Shown: positions 31,129 to 36,510 of the stretch, piece by piece | How the letters are laid out: every line of letters starts with the position of its first letter | Numbering within the stretch: the stretch's first letter is position 1 | NCBI GenBank assembly: GCA_003244045.1 | Contig: QHBU01000156.1 | Location: 1 to 36,510, forward strand | Origin: Candidatus Aeolococcus gillhamiae | GTDB taxonomy: Bacteria > Chloroflexota > Dormibacteria > Aeolococcales > Aeolococcaceae | Direction: 5' to 3' | Length of the DNA stretch: 36,510 nt | Notes under the pieces: model-generated | The model's input: only the letters and a program-made list of their open reading frames with translations | What the model was told of the DNA's origin: nothing | Databases searched by the model: none | Position numbers and translations under genes: made by a program

Positions 31129-33572
31129 ACCGCTTTACCCCTCAGCAACCCTGTCCGGTGTGTTCCGGCCATCCGCAACTCCAGCGCGGCAGAGGAGTGC
31201 GCTGCGCAGGCTTTCTCAGCGGCGATAGTCAGTGGGCGCACTGCGAGCGCGCCGAGCATGCCGGCGGACTACCGCTGGATGAACGAACCACTCCGCCGAC
31301 CTATCTGCACCTGATTGGCGGCTCCTGCCGGTGTGGTGTTGAACATGCCACAGCACAGCCCACCCGCCACACCGCTCGGATGGCCCGGCACGTCGTGGCC
31401 ACATACCCCTACCACGCCGCGGACCGCCGACTTCTTTACGACGTCTTGCGGTTCGATCCCAAGGAATTCATGCCCCGGCACCCGGACCCGGAAACCGGGG
31501 CGATGGTTACCGGCCTCGCGGGCGTCGAGGAGCGCGTGCCGTACCGCCTGCCCGAGCTGCTCGCTGAGTCAGGGCGCGTCATCTTCTGGGTGGAGGGAGA
31601 GAAGGCCGCGGACCGTCTGGTTGCGCTGGGCCTGCTGGCCACCACCACCGCCGGGGGCGCCAAGAGCTTTGCCAAGCACGCTATCGCATACGCCGAGCAC
31701 GTCCACGGTCGACGGGTGGTGATCCTGCCCGACCACGACCCGGACGGGCGCACGTACGGCGCGTCTGTGGCGTCGGCTCTGGCCGCTGTGGACTGCGATG
31801 TCCGCCTGGTTGACCTGCCCGAGCTTCCGCCGAAGGGCGACGTCTCCGACTGGCTCGACGCCGGCCATGGCATCGCCGAGTTGAATCGACTGGTCGCGTC
31901 GGCACCGACATGGCCCGTCACACAAGCTTTCGCTCCGACGGCGCCGGAGGAGAAAGCCGCCGTGACCGCACATCCCGCGTCGGAGATATGGCACAAGGTC
32001 ATCCCACTGGATGACCGGTACCGTCGGGCACCGTTCCCCGTTCACGCACTGCCCGGCTGGTTGGCTGAATGGGTGCAGGCAATCGCCGCTGCCACGCAGA
32101 CGCCAGCAGATCTTGCCGCGATGTTCGGGTTGGCGGTCGTAAGCGCGGCCGCCGGGCGATGCATCGTCGTGGAATTGATGCCCGAGTGGCGAGAGCCAGT
32201 GAACCTCTACATCGTCATGGTTGCTGAGTCCGGCGAGCGAAAGACGGCAGTCTGTGCGGAGGCCACCGCTCCACTCACCGCGTGGGAGGAAGCGGAGGTC
32301 ACCAAGGGCTACCCCGCCCATCAGGAGGCACGCGCCCGCCGTGATATCGCGTGCAAGCGCGCCGAGCGGGCAGCCGACCAAGCCTCCAAAGAAGATGACC
32401 CCGTTAAGCGCGCAAAGGCATCGGACGTCGCCGTTGCCACCGCGCAGGAGGCTGCGAACATCGTCTTGCCACCGCTCCACCGGCTGATGGCCGACGACGT
32501 GACACCGGAAGCCCTTACAGGGCTGCTGGCCGCGCACGGCGGGCGCTTGGCGCTTCTCTCGGCCGAGGGCGGGTTCTTCGGGATGCTGTCGGGGCGCTAC
32601 AGCCGCGGCGTCCCCAATCTCGATGTTGTGCTCAAGGCGCACAGCTCGGAGACCATCAGGGTCGACCGGAAGACCCGCGCACCCGAGTACGTGGAGCGGC
32701 CGGCGATCACCTTGGGGCTCGCGGTGCAGCCCGACGTGGTCAACGCCACTCGCAGTGTTCCCGAACTGCGCGAGCGCGGGTTCCTGGCGCGGTGCCTGTT
32801 CTCGGTTCCATCCTCGAACGTTGGACGACGCTCGACGGAGGCACCGTCAGTGCCGACGGCCGTGAAGGAGGCCTACGCAACGGGCGTGCGGGCACTGGCC
32901 GAGCAGTGTATTGACCATGTGGATGCGCCACGACGCCTAACGCTCAGCGATGCCGCAGCGGACCTATTCCGCGGATTCCGCAAACAGATCGAGATGAAGT
33001 TGCTGGAGCCGGCTGAACTCGGACACCTGCGGGATTGGGGCTCCAAACTCCCGGGCGCAGTGGCCCGCATCGCTGGGTTGTTCCACGTGGCGGGCGGTGC
33101 ACTTGGTGATCGGATGGAGGAGTCGACCGTTGCCGACGCCATCGCCGTGGGTGAATACCTCATCGCGCACGCGTTGGTCGCTTTTGGGCTAATGCGAGCG
33201 GACCCCAATCTGGTAGCTGCTCGCCGTGTGCTTGCCCAGCTTCAGCACAAGCAGCGGCGGGACGTCACCATCCGTGAACTCTTCAGCGAACTACCCCGTC
33301 CACAATTTCCCCGAGTCGATGATCTGTCAATCCCGCTCGCCATTCTTGAAGAGCACGGCTACGTCAGGAGAGCCGCCATGGAGGAGCGCGCAGGACCAGG
33401 GCGCAAACCTTCTCCCCGTTTCGAGATTCACCCTGATATGTCTGCAGAATCCGCGCAACCCGGTCCGAAAGGCAATTCAGCGGAATCTGCGGATGCTTTC
33501 GCGCAGTATCAGAAAGCGTATGCCGGCATGCCGGTCACTGTGGCCGATGACGTGGCGGTGTACTCAGCATGA
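31125..33572 (+). CDS. Zinc-finger/TOPRIM plus DUF3987 primase-helicase-like protein
   Basis: CPVCSGHP...; TOPRIM-like VIFWVEGEKAADRLVALGL...VVILPDHDPDGRTYGASVASAL; DUF3987-like NLYIVMVAESGERKTAV (P-loop variant). Confidence 0.82.
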   Translation: MNRFTPQQPCPVCSGHPQLQRGRGVRCAGFLSGDSQWAHCERAEHAGGLPLDERTTPPTYLHLIGGSCRCGVEHATAQPTRHTARMARHVVATYPYHAADRRLLYDVLRFDPKEFMPRHPDPETGAMVTGLAGVEERVPYRLPELLAESGRVIFWVEGEKAADRLVALGLLATTTAGGAKSFAKHAIAYAEHVHGRRVVILPDHDPDGRTYGASVASALAAVDCDVRLVDLPELPPKGDVSDWLDAGHGIAELNRLVASAPTWPVTQAFAPTAPEEKAAVTAHPASEIWHKVIPLDDRYRRAPFPVHALPGWLAEWVQAIAAATQTPADLAAMFGLAVVSAAAGRCIVVELMPEWREPVNLYIVMVAESGERKTAVCAEATAPLTAWEEAEVTKGYPAHQEARARRDIACKRAERAADQASKEDDPVKRAKASDVAVATAQEAANIVLPPLHRLMADDVTPEALTGLLAAHGGRLALLSAEGGFFGMLSGRYSRGVPNLDVVLKAHSSETIRVDRKTRAPEYVERPAITLGLAVQPDVVNATRSVPELRERGFLARCLFSVPSSNVGRRSTEAPSVPTAVKEAYATGVRALAEQCIDHVDAPRRLTLSDAAADLFRGFRKQIEMKLLEPAELGHLRDWGSKLPGAVARIAGLFHVAGGALGDRMEESTVADAIAVGEYLIAHALVAFGLMRADPNLVAARRVLAQLQHKQRRDVTIRELFSELPRPQFPRVDDLSIPLAILEEHGYVRRAAMEERAGPGRKPSPRFEIHPDMSAESAQPGPKGNSAESADAFAQYQKAYAGMPVTVADDVAVYSA

Positions 33573-34042
33573 CAATTGCCATCCTTGATCAACTGACCCA
33601 CGCCGGACTCACCGTGACGGTGCGCCAGGACGGGCGGCTCGCGGTCTCGCCGCGGTCAGGCATCACATCTCAACTCGATGCGGTGATCCGGGATCACGCT
33701 TCCGAGTTGCGAGCGGCGCTCAGCGCAACGCCGTCGAGGTGGACTCATGACCCGCGCCCCGACCTCAACGATGACGCGGCATTGTGGGCCCGGCTGCTGC
33801 CGTTGGCGTGGGGACGCGACGGAAGCGACCGCTGCGGCGTGTATGGCTCATTGCTCGGGATGCGCTGCCTCGGTGTCCAGCTCGTCCCCGGCGGCCGCAC
33901 TCTGCGCCTCCATGCCCGTACCGGGCCACCCGGAGACCCGCCCGGATGGGTGACACCCGAGCAGTACCGGGAAGAGCGACGGAGGTGGCTCGATCCTCAT
34001 CGAGAGGCCGTGATCGCGCTGCTCGAGGCGGCAGGATCGTGA
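33569..34042 (+). CDS. Hypothetical protein with TubC-N-like N-terminus
   Basis: ILDQLTHAGLTVTVRQDGRLAVSPRSGITSQLDAVIRDHASELRAAL; ATG overlaps the primase stop. Confidence 0.6.
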   Translation: MTIAILDQLTHAGLTVTVRQDGRLAVSPRSGITSQLDAVIRDHASELRAALSATPSRWTHDPRPDLNDDAALWARLLPLAWGRDGSDRCGVYGSLLGMRCLGVQLVPGGRTLRLHARTGPPGDPPGWVTPEQYREERRRWLDPHREAVIALLEAAGS

Positions 34043-34075
34043 GCGCTGACACGGCTGCTGGGGTGGTCGCCTGAG

Positions 34076-34567
34076 ATGCCCCGCGTGTGCACCGTATGCC
34101 GCCATCCGGATCGAAACGCAATCGACACCGCAATCGTCACGCACGTCTCGAATCGGAATATTGCGGCACAGCACGGGCTCACGTCGTCGGGAGTGTGGCG
34201 GCACGGACAGAGCCACCTTCGGGAAACGCTGGTCAAGGCGACCGCCGCAGCCGAGGTCTTCCACGCGGACAGCTTGCTCGACAAAGTGAAGAGCTACATC
34301 GTCGAGGCCGAGACGATAGTGCGAGAGGCGCGGACCGACGACGACAAGCGGACGGCGCTGCAGGCACTGGACCGGGCGATGAGCGGTGTGACCCTGCTCG
34401 CCAAGCTCAGCGGTGACCTCGACGAGCGACCGAACGTCAACGTGCTGCTCGCCGCACCGGAGTGGCGGCTGGTGCAGGTCGCCATCTTCCAGGCCCTGGA
34501 GACCTTCCCTGAGGCACGCGCTGCGGTGGCATCGGGGTTGATGCGTCTCGAGGGTGGTAACACGTGA
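34076..34567 (+). CDS. Putative small terminase-like / HTH DNA-binding protein
   Basis: CTVCRHPDRNAIDTAIVTHVSNRNIAAQHGLTSSGVWRHGQSHL (zinc-knuckle + HTH), overlaps the terminase large subunit gene. Confidence 0.5.
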   Translation: MPRVCTVCRHPDRNAIDTAIVTHVSNRNIAAQHGLTSSGVWRHGQSHLRETLVKATAAAEVFHADSLLDKVKSYIVEAETIVREARTDDDKRTALQALDRAMSGVTLLAKLSGDLDERPNVNVLLAAPEWRLVQVAIFQALETFPEARAAVASGLMRLEGGNT

Positions 34568-36072
34568 GTCAACTCGCCCGCGACCTCGCCCGTACCCTCG
34601 ACCCGGTCGCTGCGCGGGCGATCTTCGGCGCCGACGCGAAGCACGCAGCCCTATCGCCGGCAAGCCTCGCCCTGGCCGTCGACCGCCGCTACGAGGTGCC
34701 GCCACACTTGGAGCTCCTCGACTCCGCCATCGTCGAGGCCGTCGCCACGGGCGGGCGGCTCTTGGTGGAGATGCCTCCGCGGCACGGCAAGTCGGAGCTG
34801 TGCTCGCACTACACCCCCGCCTGGTTCGTGGGAACCCACCCCGAGAAGCGCGTCATGCTGGCCTCGTACGAAGCCGACTTCGCGGCCGGTTGGGGTCGCA
34901 AGGCTCGCGACGTCCTCGAGCAGCACGGTTCCAACCTATTCGGGGTCGAGGTCCGAGCCGACTCCGCCGCGGCTGCCCGCTGGGACCTCCGCGACCACGC
35001 CGGCGGCATGGTCACCGCGGGTGTCGCCGGCGCCATCACGGGTCGCGGTGCCGACCTGCTCATCATCGACGATCCCGTGAAGAGCGTCGAAGAGAGCGAG
35101 AGCGATACGTACCGTGATCGGGTGTGGGAGTGGTGGCGAGGCACCGCGCTGACGCGGCTCGAGCCCGGTGGCTCGGTCATCGTGATCATGACAAGGTGGC
35201 ACGAGGACGACCTTGCCGGGCGATTGCTCAGCGGCGGTGACGCCAGCTGGCACGTGCTGCGTCTGCCCGCGCTCGCCGAGGAGGGCGACCTGCTGAGCCG
35301 CGAGCCAGGCGAGGCTCTCTGGCCGGCGCGCTACGACGCCGACATGCTGGCGCGACGCCGGGAGGAGATGGGCACACGTCTGTTTTCCGCCGAGTACCAA
35401 CAGGAGCCGGTGCCCGCCGGCGGGTCGATCTTCCGCCGGGAGTGGTTCCGCTACTACCGGCCGGTGGCTGACGGCGCGTTCGTGCTCGACGGTGGGGTAT
35501 ACGTCGCCGGCGCCGACTGCCGTCGGGTCATGACCTGCGACCTCGCGGTCAGCACGAAGACCTCGGCCGACTACACCGTCCTTGCCTGCTGGGCAGTCAC
35601 CAAGGCCAACCAACTCCTCTTGCTCGACCTCCAGCGATCCCGCATGGAGGGACCAGATATCGTTCCCGCGTTGCGGCGCATGTACGAGTCCTGGCATCCG
35701 GCGACGGTGGGCATCGAGAGTGTGGCCTTCCAGCTCAGCATCGTCCAGGAAGCGCGTCGTGCGGGCCTTCCCGTCCGCGAACTCAAGCCCGACAGGGACA
35801 AGGTCTCGCGTGCGCTGACCGCGGCGGCGCGCATGGAGGGCGCCGGCGTGTTCTTTCGAGCGGGAGCGCCCTACCTCGGCGACCTCGAGGCTGAGCTTCT
35901 GCGGTTTCCAGCGGGTCGCCACGATGACATGGTCGACGTGCTTTCCTACGCCATCGCCGAGGTGACGCAACGCCGGCGGACGCTGCGGTGTCACACGGAC
36001 GACGCACCTGCGAGCGGACCGCCTGCCGGGTACACATGGCGACCGCTCGACCCCCGCATCCTCGGGCTGTGA
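34564..36072 (+). CDS. Phage terminase large subunit
   Basis: Walker A LLVEMPPRHGKSEL, Walker B ADLLIIDDPVK, motif III-like VIVIMTRWHEDDLAGRLL, C-terminal nuclease MTCDLAVSTKTSADYTVLACW...FPAGRHDDMVDVLSYAI. Confidence 0.9.
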   Translation: MSQLARDLARTLDPVAARAIFGADAKHAALSPASLALAVDRRYEVPPHLELLDSAIVEAVATGGRLLVEMPPRHGKSELCSHYTPAWFVGTHPEKRVMLASYEADFAAGWGRKARDVLEQHGSNLFGVEVRADSAAAARWDLRDHAGGMVTAGVAGAITGRGADLLIIDDPVKSVEESESDTYRDRVWEWWRGTALTRLEPGGSVIVIMTRWHEDDLAGRLLSGGDASWHVLRLPALAEEGDLLSREPGEALWPARYDADMLARRREEMGTRLFSAEYQQEPVPAGGSIFRREWFRYYRPVADGAFVLDGGVYVAGADCRRVMTCDLAVSTKTSADYTVLACWAVTKANQLLLLDLQRSRMEGPDIVPALRRMYESWHPATVGIESVAFQLSIVQEARRAGLPVRELKPDRDKVSRALTAAARMEGAGVFFRAGAPYLGDLEAELLRFPAGRHDDMVDVLSYAIAEVTQRRRTLRCHTDDAPASGPPAGYTWRPLDPRILGL

Positions 36073-36090
36073 GGGCTAGGGTTGCTCTCC

Positions 36091-36303
36091 ATGGCGTCGA
36101 GGAAGCGCGGCCGGGAAGAGCAGGTGAGTGCCGACACGATCCGCGAGGCGCGGGACGCTCTGCACCGCCTCCTCCACCGAGTCTCCGAGGGCACGATGAC
36201 CGCGCCCCCCGGCTTGGTCGCACGTCTCGAAGGGGCCATCGCGGCCCTCGACGCCGTCCTCGCCGAGCCAGCTCCGAACAACGGTCGGCCCGCTGCACCC
36301 TAG
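36091..36303 (+). CDS. Small hypothetical protein
   Basis: MASRKRGREEQVSADTIREARDALHRLLHRVSEGT...; helical, between terminase and recombinase. Confidence 0.45.
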   Translation: MASRKRGREEQVSADTIREARDALHRLLHRVSEGTMTAPPGLVARLEGAIAALDAVLAEPAPNNGRPAAP

Positions 36304-36339
36304 CTATTGTACGCGGTACGGTCGTACCGCGTACAATAG
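36304..36339. promoter_or_regulatory. Perfect 36-bp palindrome (17-bp arms, 2-bp centre) carrying a symmetric promoter before a recombinase gene
   Basis: CTATTGTACGCGGTACG-GT-CGTACCGCGTACAATAG; contains TTGTAC (36307-36312), N19, TACAAT (36332-36337); ATG of the next ORF at 36344. Confidence 0.85.
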
Positions 36340-36343
36340 AGGC

Positions 36344-36510
36344 ATGAGCACGCTCTCCAGCGGTTCCACCACCGAAGCCGTGATCGGGTACGTCCGCGTC
36401 AGCACCGCGGAGCAGGCAGACAGCGGCGCCGGCCTGGCGGCTCAGCGTGCCGCGATCGTGGCGGAGTGCGCCCGCCGCGGCTGGCAACTAGTGCAGTGGA
36501 AGGGGAATAG
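36344..36510 (+). CDS. Serine recombinase (resolvase/invertase family), N-terminus, truncated by window end
   Basis: MSTLSSGSTTEAVIGYVRVSTAEQADSGAGLAAQRAAIVAECARRGWQLVQWKGN: YVRVST catalytic-serine motif; frame open to window end. Confidence 0.9.
   Translation, partial: MSTLSSGSTTEAVIGYVRVSTAEQADSGAGLAAQRAAIVAECARRGWQLVQWKGN

Overview
GC-rich bacterial chromosomal window; the phylum cannot be fixed from sequence alone. (1) 1-12530: respiratory complex I operon nuoD(3' end)-E-F-G-H-I-J-K-L-M-N, tightly overlapping except for a ~595 bp structured non-coding gap between nuoD and nuoE. (2) 12564-16329: DUF885 protein, short stand-alone FAD_binding_4-like protein, histidine phosphatase, methyltransferase. 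(3) 16490-22218: APC permease, PuuD-like, PuuA-like, aldehyde dehydrogenase and SDR genes, a gamma-glutamyl amine/amino-alcohol catabolic operon with a palindrome inside its putative promoter. (4) 22341-30063: orphan NarL/DesK-type sensor kinase, FAD monooxygenase disrupted by two G-run indels, membrane diguanylate cyclase, and a secreted C39-like protease fused to about seven propeller-type repeats. (5) 30168-36510: thiolase C-terminal remnant, 3' half of a tRNA-Arg(TCT) with a tandem duplication of its end (candidate att scar), then a compact mobile element: HTH regulator, TOPRIM-DUF3987 primase/helicase, small proteins, terminase-like genes, and the start of a serine recombinase whose ATG follows a perfect 36-bp palindrome containing a symmetric, apparently leaderless promoter. 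The most novel candidates are the phage/satellite-like element with its palindromic recombinase promoter, the nested inverted-repeat structure in the nuoD-nuoE gap, and the C39-propeller protein.
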